Assembly (NCBI RefSeq): GCF_012911005.2
Contig: NZ_WTVS01000015.1
Span: 32,574-96,573, forward strand
DNA length: 64,000 bases
Direction of reading: 5' to 3'
Source: Aromatoleum toluolicum
GTDB taxonomy: Bacteria > Pseudomonadota > Gammaproteobacteria > Burkholderiales > Rhodocyclaceae
Shown here: piece after piece, positions 34,844 to 47,741 of the stretch
How the letters are laid out: each line of letters starts with the position of its first letter
Numbering within the stretch: position 1 is the first letter of the stretch
Notes under the pieces: model-generated
What the model was told of the DNA's origin: nothing
Database searches by the model: none
What the model saw: the letters and a program-made list of their open reading frames with translations, nothing else
Program-made: the position numbers and the translations under genes

Positions 34844-35431
34844 TTACGACGGTTTGCCGAGCAGGTTCTGCTTTAGCTCGGTGTCAGCGGGAACGTCGCC
34901 GATCCAGATGCGCAGCAGCGCGGGGAAGAAACGCTCGTCGGCGATGTCTTCGCCACGCCGCTTCCCCGCCACGGTCAGGCGCGTGATGCCATTCCACGAT
35001 TCGATCAGGACTTCGGTATTCGTGGGCGCGTCCTTGACCTCGAGCATGGCCTTGCGGAACGCACCCATCGCGGGTTTGAGTGCGGCGAGTGCCTCGGCGG
35101 TGTGATTCTTCTTTAGCCCCTCGACGAGCGCTTCGACGAACTGCTCGGCGCTCAGGTCGCGCAGCGTGACGATGCGGATGCGCTTGCTGCCGGACTGGCT
35201 CTGCAGCGTGCCCGCATCGTTGGCGCGTTGCGGTACATACAGGCCCATCGCATAGACCTTGAACAGCAGGCGTGTGCGTACGCCCGCGCCGTTCAGAACG
35301 AGTGTCTGGCCGGCGACGTTGGCGGCATCATCGAAGGGAACGCCGGCGACATTTGTCGCAGCCGCGGCGAAGGAAACATGCGCCGTCGCGGCCGTGAAGG
35401 CGAGGGCGGCAAGCAGGGGGCGGTGGTTCAT
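34844..35431 (-). CDS. Secreted chalcone-isomerase-like protein
   Basis: A 195-residue protein with a cleavable signal peptide (MNHRPLLAALAFTAATAHVS, then an Ala-rich cleavage region) and a chalcone-isomerase-like fold: NVAGVPFDDAANVAGQTLVL, GAGVRTRLLFKVYAMGLYVP, and RIWIGDVPADTELKQNLLG at the end. Bacterial members lack a demonstrated flavonoid substrate; a periplasmic fatty-acid or lipid-binding role is one idea. The ATG at 35431 has GAGGAG upstream; the frame would otherwise run on into proA. It follows proA after a hairpin terminator. Confidence 0.85.
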   Translation of the reverse strand: MNHRPLLAALAFTAATAHVSFAAAATNVAGVPFDDAANVAGQTLVLNGAGVRTRLLFKVYAMGLYVPQRANDAGTLQSQSGSKRIRIVTLRDLSAEQFVEALVEGLKKNHTAEALAALKPAMGAFRKAMLEVKDAPTNTEVLIESWNGITRLTVAGKRRGEDIADERFFPALLRIWIGDVPADTELKQNLLGKPS

Positions 35432-35477
35432 CACAGCGTCTCCTCGGTCTTCCGGTTCATCTTCTCTCGCCGCATGA

Positions 35478-35501
35478 AAACGCCCGTACGGGGACGGGCG
35501 T
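35478..35501 (-). terminator. Terminator after proA
   Basis: A stem of 7-8 bp (35481-35487 with 35494-35500) with an ACGGGG loop is followed, in the minus direction, by TTTT. It lies 43 bp after the proA stop and upstream of the chalcone-isomerase-like gene. Confidence 0.65.
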
Positions 35502-35543
35502 TCCGGTGCATGCGGGGCGCGGGCGGCTTGCGTCGAGCCGTTC

Positions 35544-36821
35544 TCAGCGGCGCGTTTCTCCGTTGCCGAACACGATCCACTTCTGGCTCGTGAGGCCTTC
35601 GAGGCCGACCGGGCCCCGTGCGTGGATCTTGTCGGTGGAGATGCCGATTTCTGCGCCCAGCCCGTATTCGAAGCCGTCGGCAAAGCGCGTCGAGGCGTTG
35701 ACCATCACCGAGGACGAATCGACTTCGCGCAGGAAACGCATCGCGCGGGTGTAGTTCTCGGTGATGATCGCCTCGGTGTGCCCGGAGCTGAAGGTATTGA
35801 TGTGCGCAATCGCCTCATCGATGTCCGAAACCACCTTGATCGCGATGATCGGCGCCAGGTATTCCTCGCTCCAGTCCTGCTCGGTGGCAGCGACGAGGCG
35901 GGCGCCGGGGATGGCAGCGTCGCGCACGATGGCGAGCGATTCGCTGCAGCCGCGCATTTCGACTTCCTTGGCGGCGAGCATGCGGGCAATCTCCGGCAGG
36001 AAGCGGGCTGCCACGGTGCGGTCGATGAGCAGCGACTCGGCCGTATTGCAGGTGCCGTAGCGCTGCGTCTTGGCGTTTTCGACGATGGGCACGACCTTGG
36101 CCGGATCGGCCTCGGTTTCGACATAGACGTGACAGTTGCCGTCGAGATGCTTGATCACCGGTACGCGCGCTTCGCGCGAGATCCTCTCGATCAGCCCTTT
36201 GCCGCCGCGCGGAACGATGACGTCGACGAATTCGGGCATCGTGATGAGGTGGCCCACGGCGGCCCGGTCGGTGGTGTCCACGACCTGGACGGCCGTTTCC
36301 GGCAGGCCGGCGGCGGCGAGGCCTGCGCGGACGCAGGCGGCGATCGCCTGGTTGCAGTGCAGGGCTTCCTTGCCGCCGCGCAGGATCGCGGCGTTGCCGG
36401 ACTTCAGGCACAGGGCCGCCGCATCGGCGGTGACGTTGGGGCGCGCCTCGTAGATGATGCCGATGACGCCGAGGGGAACGCGCATCTTGCCGACCTGGAT
36501 GCCGGAGGGGCGACGCTTGACGTCGGTGATCTCGCCAACCGGGTCGGCCAGCGCCGCGACCTGTTCCAGGCCCTGGGCCATCGCCTCGATGCCCTTTGCG
36601 TTGAGGGTGAGGCGGTCGATCATCGCCGGCTCGAGTCCGGCCGCGCGAGCCTCTTCGAGGTCGCGCGCATTGGCGGCGAGGAGCTCCTCGCGGCGGTCGC
36701 GGATCGCGGCGGCCATAGCGCACAGCGCCGCGTTCTTGTCGGCGGTCGACGCGCTGGCGAGCTGGCGCGAGGCGGCGCGGGCCTGGCGGCCCAGCGTCTG
36801 CATGTAATCCTGAATATTCAT
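35544..36821 (-). CDS. proA: Glutamate-5-semialdehyde dehydrogenase (gamma-glutamyl phosphate reductase)
   Basis: A 425-residue NADPH-dependent enzyme that reduces gamma-glutamyl phosphate to glutamate semialdehyde in proline synthesis. Conserved segments: [33 protein letters not shown], the catalytic Cys in [13 protein letters not shown], and [13 protein letters not shown] near the end. The ATG at 36821 gives [19 protein letters not shown]; eight in-frame upstream codons are rejected. It lies 87 bp downstream of holA on the same strand. The partner gene proB is not in the window. Confidence 0.95.
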   Translation of the reverse strand: MNIQDYMQTLGRQARAASRQLASASTADKNAALCAMAAAIRDRREELLAANARDLEEARAAGLEPAMIDRLTLNAKGIEAMAQGLEQVAALADPVGEITDVKRRPSGIQVGKMRVPLGVIGIIYEARPNVTADAAALCLKSGNAAILRGGKEALHCNQAIAACVRAGLAAAGLPETAVQVVDTTDRAAVGHLITMPEFVDVIVPRGGKGLIERISREARVPVIKHLDGNCHVYVETEADPAKVVPIVENAKTQRYGTCNTAESLLIDRTVAARFLPEIARMLAAKEVEMRGCSESLAIVRDAAIPGARLVAATEQDWSEEYLAPIIAIKVVSDIDEAIAHINTFSSGHTEAIITENYTRAMRFLREVDSSSVMVNASTRFADGFEYGLGAEIGISTDKIHARGPVGLEGLTSQKWIVFGNGETRR

Positions 36822-36908
36822 GGAAATTCCGGTGTTGCCGTGCAAAAGAGCATTAAAGCACCGAACGGTGCCGCGCGGCCAGTGCCGGAAACGGCATGCC
36901 TGAAACAG

Positions 36909-37916
36909 CTAGCGGCGGACGAGCCGGAGCGCGAGCTGGAGGAACTCGTCCCACACGTCGCCCGGGGCGAGGCCCTTGATGATGCGGTCGATGCGTGCGG
37001 CGTGCAGCAGCGCGGCGCGCAGCGTTGCGGGCTTGAGGCGCGGCAGGGCGCGCTGGATCGCCTGGCGGCGCCGTTCGTCGAAGACGCGCTCGGCCTTGAG
37101 CAGGGCCGGTAACTGCTGGCCCGACGCGACGCCGGAGCTGAGGTTCGCGAGCGTGCGGATTTCGTTCGCGAGGGCCCACAGCACGAGAGGCGGGGCCGAT
37201 CCCTCCCCCTGCAGGCCTTCGAGCAGGCGCGTGCAGCGCACGGGGTCGCCTTCCAGGATTGCCTGGCGCAGCTTGTCGATGTCGTAGCGGGCGACGTTGA
37301 GGACCGCATCCTGCACGTCTTCCAGTGTCAGGCGTCCTTCGCCGTGGAGCAGCCCGAGCTTGAGGATTTCCTGGTGCGCTGCGAGGAGGTTGCCTTCGAC
37401 GTGCTCGGCGATGAAGGCGAGCGCCTCGGACGGTGCCGACTGGTTCTGGCGCGCGAGGCGGCCGGCGATCCATTCGGGCAATCGCTCGCGTTCGGGGGCG
37501 TTGAGCTCGACCGCGATGCCAGCATCGCACAGGGCGGTAAACCATGTGGCCTTGCGCGCAGCCCAGTCGAGTTCGGGCAGGGTGATCAGGGTAACTACGC
37601 CGCTGCCGGGGTTGCGCGCATGCCGCTGCAGAGCCTCGCCGCCCTCGCGGCCAGGCTTACCGTTGGGGATGCGCAGGTCGATGAGCTTGGACCCGCCGAA
37701 CAGCGAGAAATTGCCGGCCGCCGCATTCAGGCTGTCCCAGCGGAATCCTTGGCCGACGACCAGCGTCTCCCTTTCCTCGAAGCCCTGGCGGCGTGCCGCC
37801 GCGCGGATCAGGTCGGCCGCTTCGAGCACGAGCAGCGGTTCGTTGCCGTGCAGCAGGTATAGCGGGGCGAGCGGCTTGTCGAGGAGGGCGGGTAGCTGGT
37901 CCGGACGCAGGATCAC
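36909..37916 (-). CDS. holA: DNA polymerase III subunit delta
   Basis: A 335-residue clamp-loader subunit. Recognisable features are the N-terminal MILRPDQLPALLDKPLAPLY and LLHGNEPLLVLEAADLIR, then LITLPELDW, and the C-terminal helical domain with LVLWALANEIRTLANL. It opens the beta sliding clamp within the gamma complex. The start overlaps the lptE stop by 4 bp (ATGA), placing it in the leuS-lptE-holA operon, an order conserved across many proteobacteria. Confidence 0.93.
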   Translation of the reverse strand: MILRPDQLPALLDKPLAPLYLLHGNEPLLVLEAADLIRAAARRQGFEERETLVVGQGFRWDSLNAAAGNFSLFGGSKLIDLRIPNGKPGREGGEALQRHARNPGSGVVTLITLPELDWAARKATWFTALCDAGIAVELNAPERERLPEWIAGRLARQNQSAPSEALAFIAEHVEGNLLAAHQEILKLGLLHGEGRLTLEDVQDAVLNVARYDIDKLRQAILEGDPVRCTRLLEGLQGEGSAPPLVLWALANEIRTLANLSSGVASGQQLPALLKAERVFDERRRQAIQRALPRLKPATLRAALLHAARIDRIIKGLAPGDVWDEFLQLALRLVRR

Positions 37917-38419
37917 GGTTTGACGGCGGCGAGTCGGCGCATGAGCTGGTCGACGAGGTCGCCCTGCATGTCACGGTAGAGCAGGGCTTCTTCCTGTTCC
38001 TTCGCGAGCACCTGCGAATCGTCGTAGGTGTATTCGCGCTTGGCCGAAATTGTCGTCGGCCGGATGCGTTCGTTGCCCGCGCGGTCGATCAGGCGGAAGG
38101 TGAGGACATGGCGCAGCTCGTATTCGCGCACCTTGCCTGCGCCCGTCAGGGTCAGGATTTCGCGCTCGGGCTGATTGCGCAGGATCTCGAGATTCACCTC
38201 GGCCTTGGCCGGGTCGTCGACGATCTCCGTCGTGCCGCTGGTGCGGATGCGCCGGCGCAGCGCCGCGCCGAACTCGCCCTGCCCGCTGACGCCGACGTGG
38301 ATGGTCGAGAACGCGAGCGGACGCGGTCCGCGCAACTGGAATCCGCAGCCGGCCAGCGGCGCCACGGCGAGGGCGCCGAGTGCCAGCAGCAGGCTGCGGC
38401 GGGAGCGGGAAGGAGTCAT
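37913..38419 (-). CDS. lptE: LPS-assembly lipoprotein LptE
   Basis: A 168-residue lipoprotein with signal SLLLALGALAVAPLAGC; the lipidated Cys is followed by GFQLRG, the usual start of mature LptE. It plugs the LptD barrel and helps place lipopolysaccharide in the outer leaflet. It starts 12 bp after leuS and overlaps holA by 4 bp, the classic leuS-lptE-holA order. Length is typical. Confidence 0.93.
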   Translation of the reverse strand: MTPSRSRRSLLLALGALAVAPLAGCGFQLRGPRPLAFSTIHVGVSGQGEFGAALRRRIRTSGTTEIVDDPAKAEVNLEILRNQPEREILTLTGAGKVREYELRHVLTFRLIDRAGNERIRPTTISAKREYTYDDSQVLAKEQEEALLYRDMQGDLVDQLMRRLAAVKP

Positions 38420-38431
38420 CCGCTGGCGTCC

Positions 38432-41190
<2,759 letters not shown>

Positions 41191-41255
41191 AATCTCCTTT
41201 GCAGAGGAGAGGGAGGAAGACGGTGTCGCGGCGTCGGCCGCGGAGGTTCGGGCGG

Positions 41256-41582
41256 TCAGGCGGCCTTGCGCGGCGCGGCGGACTGACGCTGCCAGTTGGC
41301 GGAGAAGACGGAGACCATGTCTTCCATCGCTGTCAGCGGCAGGCGCCAGAGGCGGTTCTGGCTGCGCACGATCGGCGTCACGCGCGGCGCGCAGAAGGTG
41401 GCGCGCTCGCCTTCGAGCAGGCGCTGGAAGGCGCTCATCGCTTCGCCCCAGTATTCCGAATTGCCCACCCACCCGGTTGCCGCGGTCGCCTCGCGCACGG
41501 CCTGGTGCCAGAGCACTGTGGCCCGCTCGATGGTCACGCCGGCCTTGCGGGCATACCAGGGCAGTAGTTTCGGGGTTTTCAT
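41256..41582 (-). CDS. Conserved hypothetical small protein
   Basis: A 108-residue cytosolic-looking protein of unknown function. It begins MKTPKLLPWYARKAGVTIER and contains GWVGNSEYWGEAMSAFQRLL and a C-terminal SANWQRQSAAPRKAA. No signal peptide or membrane segment is visible. The ATG at 41582 has AGGAG upstream; the frame extends 60 codons further without support. It is monocistronic, with its own strong terminator at 41157-41190. I recall similar short proteins in Azoarcus and Thauera relatives but cannot assign a role. Confidence 0.75.
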   Translation of the reverse strand: MKTPKLLPWYARKAGVTIERATVLWHQAVREATAATGWVGNSEYWGEAMSAFQRLLEGERATFCAPRVTPIVRSQNRLWRLPLTAMEDMVSVFSANWQRQSAAPRKAA

Positions 41583-41931
41583 GGTCGGGTTCTCCTGGTG
41601 GCCATCGTTGGCCGGTTCTTGCGTCGCGCGGATCGGCCTCTTGAGCCGGCCGTGTAGGGCGCGGTTAGTGCGATGCAGCATCGAAATTGGTTGCAATTTT
41701 CTTCGGTTCGGAGCGGCGATTCCTTGATATTTCTCAATGAATTGCTGCTCTGCACCATTCAAAAGTACGCCGATCGCTATATGGTTTCAACTGTATGTTG
41801 CATTGCCGCAACGGTTTGCGTGTTCAACTGGATTGACTTCAGGCTGCGTCCCGGTCGGTCCGCGGGCGACGATCCGGGACGAAACAAGATGCCGCTCCCG
41901 GGTAGAATCGCGGCCTGACCAGGAAGCCCGC
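41583..41931. other. Intergenic spacer between the small unknown gene and uvrD
   Basis: A 349-bp divergent spacer, relatively AT-rich about 41680-41800, with no supported gene. A TAGAAT -10-like element at 41903-41908 lies 24 bp before the uvrD ATG, but no matching -35 box is evident. The promoter of the small gene must lie in the left part. Confidence 0.5.
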
Positions 41932-44151
41932 ATGTCCGATCTGCTCGCCAATCTCAATCCCGAACAACTCCAGGCCGTCACCCTCCCGCCTCAGCATGCG
42001 CTGATTCTTGCGGGTGCCGGCTCGGGCAAGACCCGCGTCCTCACAACCCGCATCGCGTGGCTGGTGCAAACCGGCCAGGTCGATCCGCAGGGCGTCCTCG
42101 CGGTGACCTTCACGAACAAGGCGGCGAAGGAGCTGCTGGCCCGCCTGTCGGCGCTGCTGCCGTTGTCCTTCGGCCATTCCGCACGCGGAATGTGGATCGG
42201 CACCTTTCACGGGCTGTGCAACCGCCTGCTGCGCGCGCACCACCGTGACGCCGGTTTGCCGCAGCTGTTCCAGATCCTTGATTCCGGCGATCAGCTCGCC
42301 GCGATCAAGCGCCTGCTGAAGGCGCTCAACGTCGATGACGAGAAGTTTCCACCGCGCGAACTGCAACATTTCATCAATGCCCAGAAAGAAGCCGGTCTGC
42401 GTCCGCATGCCGTCGAAGCCTGGGACGACTACACCCGACGCCGGGTGGAGCTTTTCGCGGAGTATGAGGCGCAATGCCAGCGCGAGTCTGTTGTGGATTT
42501 TGCGGAGTTGCTGCTGCGCACCTATGAGTTGCTGGAGCGCAACGAACCGATCCGACGTCACTATCAGCGTCGATTCCGTCACATCCTGGTGGACGAGTTC
42601 CAGGACACGAACCGCCTGCAGTACCGCTGGCTGAAGCTGCTCGCCGATGACGGGCGTGAAGGCGGGGCCTGCCTGTTCTGCGTGGGCGACGACGACCAGT
42701 CGATCTACCGCTTTCGCGGCGCGGAAGTCGGCAACATGCGCGACTTCGAGCGCGAATTCCGGGTCGCCAACGTGATCCGGCTGGAACAGAACTACCGCTC
42801 GCACGGCAACATCCTCGACGCGGCGAACGCGATCATCCGCCACAACACCGCCCGGCTGGGCAAGAACCTGTGGACCGAGCGCGGTGCGGGCGAACCGATT
42901 CGCGTGTTCGAGGCTTATGCGGACATGGACGAGGCGCGCTGGATCGTCGAGGAGATCCAGTCGCTGGTGCGCGACGGCATGAGCCGGTCGGACGTCGCGT
43001 TGCTCTATCGTTCGAATGCGCAATCGCGCGTGCTCGAGCATCAGTTGTTTTCGGCGGGAATTCCCTATCGCGTCTATGGCGGGCTGCGCTTCTTCGAGCG
43101 TCAGGAGATCAAGCACGCGCTGGCCTACCTGCGCCTGATCGCCAATCCGGACGACGACACGGCATTCAGCCGCGTCGTGAATTTTCCGACGCGCGGCATC
43201 GGTGCGCGTTCCCTCGAAGCGCTGCAGGATGCGGCGCGCACCTGGAACGCGAGCCTGTACTCGACGGTTCCGCACCTTTCGGGCAAGCCGGGGACGGTGC
43301 TGGCGCAGTTCGTGCGCCTCGTCGAGGACCTGCGCCGCGACACGTCCCGCCTGCCGCTTCCCGAGCTCGTGGACCACGTGCTCGACGCGAGCGGCCTGCG
43401 TGACTTCTATCGCAGCGAGAAGGAAGGGCAGGAGCGGCTGGAGAACCTCGACGAACTCATCAACGCGGCGGCGAACTTTCTCGGCGAGTCAGGCGCGGAT
43501 GCCGAGGCGCTCGCGCAGCCGCATGCGCTGCTGGCCGATTTTCTCGCCCACGCGTCGCTCGAGGCGGGTGACCATCAGGCCGACGCCGGCAGCGACGCGG
43601 TGCAGCTGATGACGGTGCATTCGTCGAAGGGGCTGGAGTTCGACGTGGTCTTCCTCTCGGGGCTTGAAGAAGGTCTATTTCCCCACGAGAACAGCGTGCT
43701 CGAGAACGAGGGCCTGGAGGAGGAGCGGCGTCTGATGTATGTCGCGGTGACGCGGGCGCGCGAGCGGCTGTATCTGAGTTTTGCGCAGAGCCGCATGCTG
43801 CACGGCCAGACGCGCTACAACCTGCGCTCGCGCTTCCTCGAGGAAATTCCGGAAGGTCTGGTGAAATGGCTTTCGCCGCCCAGCCCGCGCAGCATGGGCG
43901 CGCGCAGCGGTGCGGGGATGCGCGTCGAGCCCGCGCGCTCGGGATTCGTGTCCAAGTCGGTGCAGGCGTCTCCGCGAAGCCAGGATCTTGGCGGCCTGCG
44001 GGTCGGCCAGCTGGTGAGCCATGCGAAGTTCGGCCAGGGGGTGATCGTCGCGGCCGAGGGCAGTGGCGCCGATGCGCGGGTGCAGATCAATTTCGGCTCG
44101 GCCGGCATCAAGTGGCTGATGCTGGCGGTGGCGAAGCTCAGTCCCGCATGA
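41932..44151 (+). CDS. uvrD: DNA helicase II (UvrD/PcrA family)
   Basis: A 739-residue superfamily 1A helicase. Motif I is AGAGSGKTRVL near residue 31, motif II is LVDEFQDTN, motif III is CVGDDDQSIYRFRGA, and motif V/VI regions include MTVHSSKGLEFDVVFL and LMYVAVTRARERLYL. The C-terminal Tudor-like domain (GQLVSHAKFGQGVIV) matches UvrD/PcrA rather than Rep. It unwinds DNA in nucleotide-excision and mismatch repair. The ATG at 41932 has AGGA at 41921-41924; an in-frame upstream extension of 65 codons is not conserved. Confidence 0.95.
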   Translation: MSDLLANLNPEQLQAVTLPPQHALILAGAGSGKTRVLTTRIAWLVQTGQVDPQGVLAVTFTNKAAKELLARLSALLPLSFGHSARGMWIGTFHGLCNRLLRAHHRDAGLPQLFQILDSGDQLAAIKRLLKALNVDDEKFPPRELQHFINAQKEAGLRPHAVEAWDDYTRRRVELFAEYEAQCQRESVVDFAELLLRTYELLERNEPIRRHYQRRFRHILVDEFQDTNRLQYRWLKLLADDGREGGACLFCVGDDDQSIYRFRGAEVGNMRDFEREFRVANVIRLEQNYRSHGNILDAANAIIRHNTARLGKNLWTERGAGEPIRVFEAYADMDEARWIVEEIQSLVRDGMSRSDVALLYRSNAQSRVLEHQLFSAGIPYRVYGGLRFFERQEIKHALAYLRLIANPDDDTAFSRVVNFPTRGIGARSLEALQDAARTWNASLYSTVPHLSGKPGTVLAQFVRLVEDLRRDTSRLPLPELVDHVLDASGLRDFYRSEKEGQERLENLDELINAAANFLGESGADAEALAQPHALLADFLAHASLEAGDHQADAGSDAVQLMTVHSSKGLEFDVVFLSGLEEGLFPHENSVLENEGLEEERRLMYVAVTRARERLYLSFAQSRMLHGQTRYNLRSRFLEEIPEGLVKWLSPPSPRSMGARSGAGMRVEPARSGFVSKSVQASPRSQDLGGLRVGQLVSHAKFGQGVIVAAEGSGADARVQINFGSAGIKWLMLAVAKLSPA

Positions 44152-44201
44152 CGTGATGTGCGCGCCCCCCGCCTCGACGCGGGGCGCGGATCGTGCCGGA
44201 C

Positions 44202-44981
44202 TCAGGCCCCGTAGGCGCGCGCGAGCCGGTCGTGAAGGGCGACGTATTCCAGCGCGAGCTTGTGCTTCGGGTCGAGATGGATCATCGGGCGCGACTGTTC
44301 GTGCGATTCCTTGATCTTCACCGATGCCGAGAGATAGGGGGCCAGCACCGGCAAGCCCTCGTCGATCAGCTCCTGCACGACCTTCTGCGGCAGACCGGCG
44401 CGGGCCTGGAACTGGTTCACGACGATACCTTCGACCGACAGGTCGCGGTTGTGATCGGCACGGATCTCCTGGACATTCTCGAGGAGGGCGTACAGCGCGC
44501 GCCGCGAGAACTCGTCGCAGTCGAAGGGGATCAGGCAGCTGTCCGCGGCAATCAGCGCCGAACGGGTGTAGAAGTTCAGCGCGGGCGGGGTGTCGATGTA
44601 GATGACGTCGTAGTCATCGGCAAGCTCGGCGAGCGCGTCGCGCAGCTTGTAGATCTTGTAGCGCGACTCGAGCTTGCTCTGGAGGTCTTCGAGGCCCGGG
44701 TGCGATGGCATCACGTCGAGGTTGGGGAAGGGGCTCGCGACGATGAACTCCTCGATCTTCTTCGGGTTGAGCTTGAAATTGAGCGTCTGGTCGAAGAAGT
44801 CAGCGAGCGTGGTCTCGAGGTTTTCCCCGGAAATGCCGAGCACGTACTGGGTCGAGTTCCCCTGCGGGTCGAGGTCCACCACCAGCGTGCGTTTGCCCTG
44901 ATGGGCACTGATCGCTGCGAGGTTGCAGGTAATGGTCGACTTGCCGACACCGCCCTTCTGATTGAACACCACGCGTCGCAT
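44202..44981 (-). CDS. ParA-family ATPase (orphan)
   Basis: A 259-residue MinD/ParA-type ATPase with the deviant Walker A motif FNQKGGVGKSTITCNLA at the N-terminus, Walker A' LVVDLDPQGNSTQYVLG, and Walker B YIDTPPALNFYTR. No parB or parS-like repeat lies nearby, so it is an orphan rather than a replicon partition pair; it may position another cargo. The start at 44981 (MRRVVFNQKGG) is the family start; the long upstream extension is rejected. It converges with uvrD and is divergent from maeB. Confidence 0.88.
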   Translation of the reverse strand: MRRVVFNQKGGVGKSTITCNLAAISAHQGKRTLVVDLDPQGNSTQYVLGISGENLETTLADFFDQTLNFKLNPKKIEEFIVASPFPNLDVMPSHPGLEDLQSKLESRYKIYKLRDALAELADDYDVIYIDTPPALNFYTRSALIAADSCLIPFDCDEFSRRALYALLENVQEIRADHNRDLSVEGIVVNQFQARAGLPQKVVQELIDEGLPVLAPYLSASVKIKESHEQSRPMIHLDPKHKLALEYVALHDRLARAYGA

Positions 44982-45365
44982 CTTGGATTCCCTTATCGAG
45001 TCGGGTGAGATTGTGCCAAAAAATGTCGGTCGGGATACGGTTTCCGGGGGCGTTGCAGGCCAATTGTCCGCGTTTCGGCGATCATCGGGTTTACCCGTAC
45101 AGGGCCACTGCCCAAGCCCATGGACCTGCGCTACACTTGCGCCTCGCCGAGCGTGGTGCCGGTGCGGCGTCGATGCCGCACCCGCGCGAGAGCTCCGCTG
45201 TCCGATCTGTGCGATTGCTCCCGGCTCCGGGAGCCCCGGACGGAAGATGCCGGGCAGTTGCGGATGATCGCAATTGGCGAGACGCCCGAACGGGCGTAGG
45301 TTTATCGCCGCGCAGGAAGAACACCACAGGAATAACACATCTCACCGACCCGGAGAGGGAGAACA
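44982..45365. other. Spacer between the parA-like gene and maeB
   Basis: A 384-bp divergent spacer that must hold promoters for the ParA-like gene and maeB. I see no supported gene or RNA; short open frames here have no recognisable product. maeB has a clear GGAGAGGGAG ribosome site at the right end. Confidence 0.5.
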
Positions 45366-47669
45366 ATGGATCAGGATTTCATCGCAGCGGCACTCGAATA
45401 TCATCGTGCGCCGACGCGCGGCAAGATTTCGGTCGTTCCGACCAAGAGCCTTACGAATCAGCGCGATCTGGCGCTGGCCTATTCGCCCGGCGTCGCTGCG
45501 GCGTGCGACGCGATCGTCGAGGACCCGGCGAACGCGCGCGAATACACCTCGCGCGGCAACCTCGTGGCGGTCGTCACCAACGGTACGGCGGTGCTCGGTC
45601 TGGGCAACATCGGTCCGCTCGCCTCGAAGCCGGTCATGGAAGGCAAGGGCTGCCTGTTCAAGAAATTCGCCGGCATCGACGTGTTCGACATCGAACTGGC
45701 CGAGAACGACCCCGACAAGCTGATCGAGATCATCGCCGCACTCGAGCCCACGCTCGGCGGCATCAACCTCGAAGACATCAAGGCGCCCGAGTGCTTCTAT
45801 ATCGAGAAGAAGCTGCGTGAGCGCATGAAGATTCCGGTCTTCCACGATGACCAGCACGGTACCGCGATCATCTCCACGGCCGGCCTCATTAACGGCCTGA
45901 AGGTCATCGGCAAGGACATCGCGAAGGTCAAGCTCGTGTGTTCCGGCGCCGGCGCCGCCGCGATTGCGTGCCTGGACCTGATGGTTGCGCTCGGTCTCAA
46001 GCGCGAGAACGTCTACGTCTGCGACTCGAAGGGCGTGATCTACGTCGGGCGTGAAGAGAACATGGAGGCCAACAAGGCCCGCTACGCTCAACAGACCGAT
46101 GCGCGCACGCTCGCCGATGTCATGGTCGGTGCGGACGTGTTCCTCGGGCTGTCCACGGCTGGTGTGCTGAAGCCGGAAATGGTCGCTTCGATGGCCGACA
46201 AGCCGCTGATTTTCGCGCTGGCGAACCCGAACCCCGAAATCCTGCCGGAAGATGCGAAGAAGGCGCGTCCGGACTGCATCATCGCCACCGGCCGTTCGGA
46301 TTACCCGAACCAGGTGAACAACGTCCTGTGCTTCCCGTTCATCTTCCGCGGTGCGCTCGACGTCGGCGCGACGACGATCAACGAGGAGATGAAGCTCGCC
46401 TGCGTGCGTGCGATCGCGGAACTTGCCCAAGCCGAGCAGAGCGACATCGTGGCCTCCGCCTATGGCGGCGCCGACCTGCGCTTCGGCCCCGAGTACATCA
46501 TCCCGAAGCCCTTCGACCCGCGCCTGATCGTCAAGATCGCGCCGGCCGTTGCGAAGGCCGCGATGGACTCGGGTGTCGCGACCAAGCCGATCGACGACCT
46601 GGCCGCCTACGCCGCGAGCCTGTCGGACTTCGTGTATCAGTCCGGCATCGTCATGAAACCCGTGTTCGCCGCAGCGAAGCGCGTGCCGGCCGAGTTCAAG
46701 CGCGTGCTGTACTCTGAGGGCGAGGACGAGCGTGTCCTGCACGCTGCGCGCGTCGTCATCGAGGAAAACCTCGCCCGTCCGATCCTCATCGGCCGCCCGA
46801 GCGTCATCGAGATGCGCATCCAGAAGATCGGCCTCAACCTCGTTCCGGGCCGTGACTTCGACATCATCAATCCGGAATCGGACCCGCGCTACAAGGAGCT
46901 GTGGCAGGAATACCACCGCATGATGTGTCGCAATGGCGTCACGCCGGAGCTGGCGAAGGCCAAGATGCGCCGCGACACGACGCTCATCGGCTGCATGGTC
47001 CTGCGCCGTGGCGACGCGGACGCGCTGGTGTGCGGCACCTTCGGCTCCTACGACTACCACTTCAAGCAGGTCGAGGACGTGATCGGCCTCAAGCCGGGTG
47101 CGAAGCTCTTCGCGGCGATGAGCCTGCTGCTGCTGCCCAAGCGCACGCTGGCGATCACCGACCCATACGTGAACGAGAATCCGAATGCAGAGGAGGTTGC
47201 CGAGATCGCGCGCATGGCCGCCGAGGAGCTGCGCCGCTTCGGCATCGAGCCGCGCGTCGCGCTGGTGTCGCACTCCAACTTCGGCAGTTCGAACTCCGCC
47301 TCTGCACGCAAGATGCGCCAAGCGGCGGCGATCCTGCGCGAAGCGGCCCCCGGCCTCGAGTGCGACGGCGAGATGCATGGTGATTCGGCGCTGTCGCCGG
47401 AGATCCGCGCCAAGGCCAACGCCGAATCGACGCTGGTCGGCGAGGCCAACCTGGTCGTGATGCCGAACATCGACGCTGCCAACATCTCCTTCAACATGAT
47501 GAAGATGGCCAACAGCGACGGCGTTTCGATCGGCCCGATGCTGCTGGGCGCGCGCCTGCCGGTGCACATCCTGACGCCTTCGGCGACAGTACGTCGTCTG
47601 GTGAACATTACCGCCGTGTCGGTGGTCGACGCCTACGAGCAGCGCGTGCAGTCGGGCGCAGCGGTGTAG
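45366..47669 (+). CDS. maeB: NADP-dependent malic enzyme (MaeB type)
   Basis: A 767-residue fusion. Residues 1 to about 430 form the malic-enzyme part ([46 protein letters not shown]). The rest is a phosphotransacetylase-like domain ([25 protein letters not shown]-type segment [13 protein letters not shown]) that in MaeB is catalytically inactive for acetyl transfer and regulatory. The enzyme decarboxylates malate to pyruvate, yielding NADPH. Length and order match MaeB. The start has an excellent ribosome site. A hairpin follows the stop. Confidence 0.95.
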   Translation: MDQDFIAAALEYHRAPTRGKISVVPTKSLTNQRDLALAYSPGVAAACDAIVEDPANAREYTSRGNLVAVVTNGTAVLGLGNIGPLASKPVMEGKGCLFKKFAGIDVFDIELAENDPDKLIEIIAALEPTLGGINLEDIKAPECFYIEKKLRERMKIPVFHDDQHGTAIISTAGLINGLKVIGKDIAKVKLVCSGAGAAAIACLDLMVALGLKRENVYVCDSKGVIYVGREENMEANKARYAQQTDARTLADVMVGADVFLGLSTAGVLKPEMVASMADKPLIFALANPNPEILPEDAKKARPDCIIATGRSDYPNQVNNVLCFPFIFRGALDVGATTINEEMKLACVRAIAELAQAEQSDIVASAYGGADLRFGPEYIIPKPFDPRLIVKIAPAVAKAAMDSGVATKPIDDLAAYAASLSDFVYQSGIVMKPVFAAAKRVPAEFKRVLYSEGEDERVLHAARVVIEENLARPILIGRPSVIEMRIQKIGLNLVPGRDFDIINPESDPRYKELWQEYHRMMCRNGVTPELAKAKMRRDTTLIGCMVLRRGDADALVCGTFGSYDYHFKQVEDVIGLKPGAKLFAAMSLLLLPKRTLAITDPYVNENPNAEEVAEIARMAAEELRRFGIEPRVALVSHSNFGSSNSASARKMRQAAAILREAAPGLECDGEMHGDSALSPEIRAKANAESTLVGEANLVVMPNIDAANISFNMMKMANSDGVSIGPMLLGARLPVHILTPSATVRRLVNITAVSVVDAYEQRVQSGAAV

Positions 47670-47680
47670 ACGTCAAGAAC

Positions 47681-47712
47681 TGCGCAGTCGGGATTCGGAT
47701 CCCGACCGCGCA
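47681..47712 (+). terminator. Hairpin after maeB (terminator candidate)
   Basis: A 12-bp stem with one A-C mismatch (47681-47693 with 47700-47712) and a six-base loop lies 12 bp after the maeB stop. It is followed by TACTTTCC rather than a clean T-run, so termination may be partial. Confidence 0.45.
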
Positions 47713-47741
47713 TACTTTCCGGGGAGGCCGGGGACTCGATC

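Noticed and set aside
44162..44195. Hairpin between uvrD and the parA-like gene as a terminator
   Set aside because: A GC-rich stem can be drawn, but the loop is long and no T-run follows.
44202..44981. Plasmid partition locus
   Set aside because: No parB, replication protein or iterons are present, and the flanks are housekeeping genes.
45342..47567. A 741-codon open frame on the minus strand
   Set aside because: Antisense to maeB; composition is His/Asp/Arg-rich without motifs.
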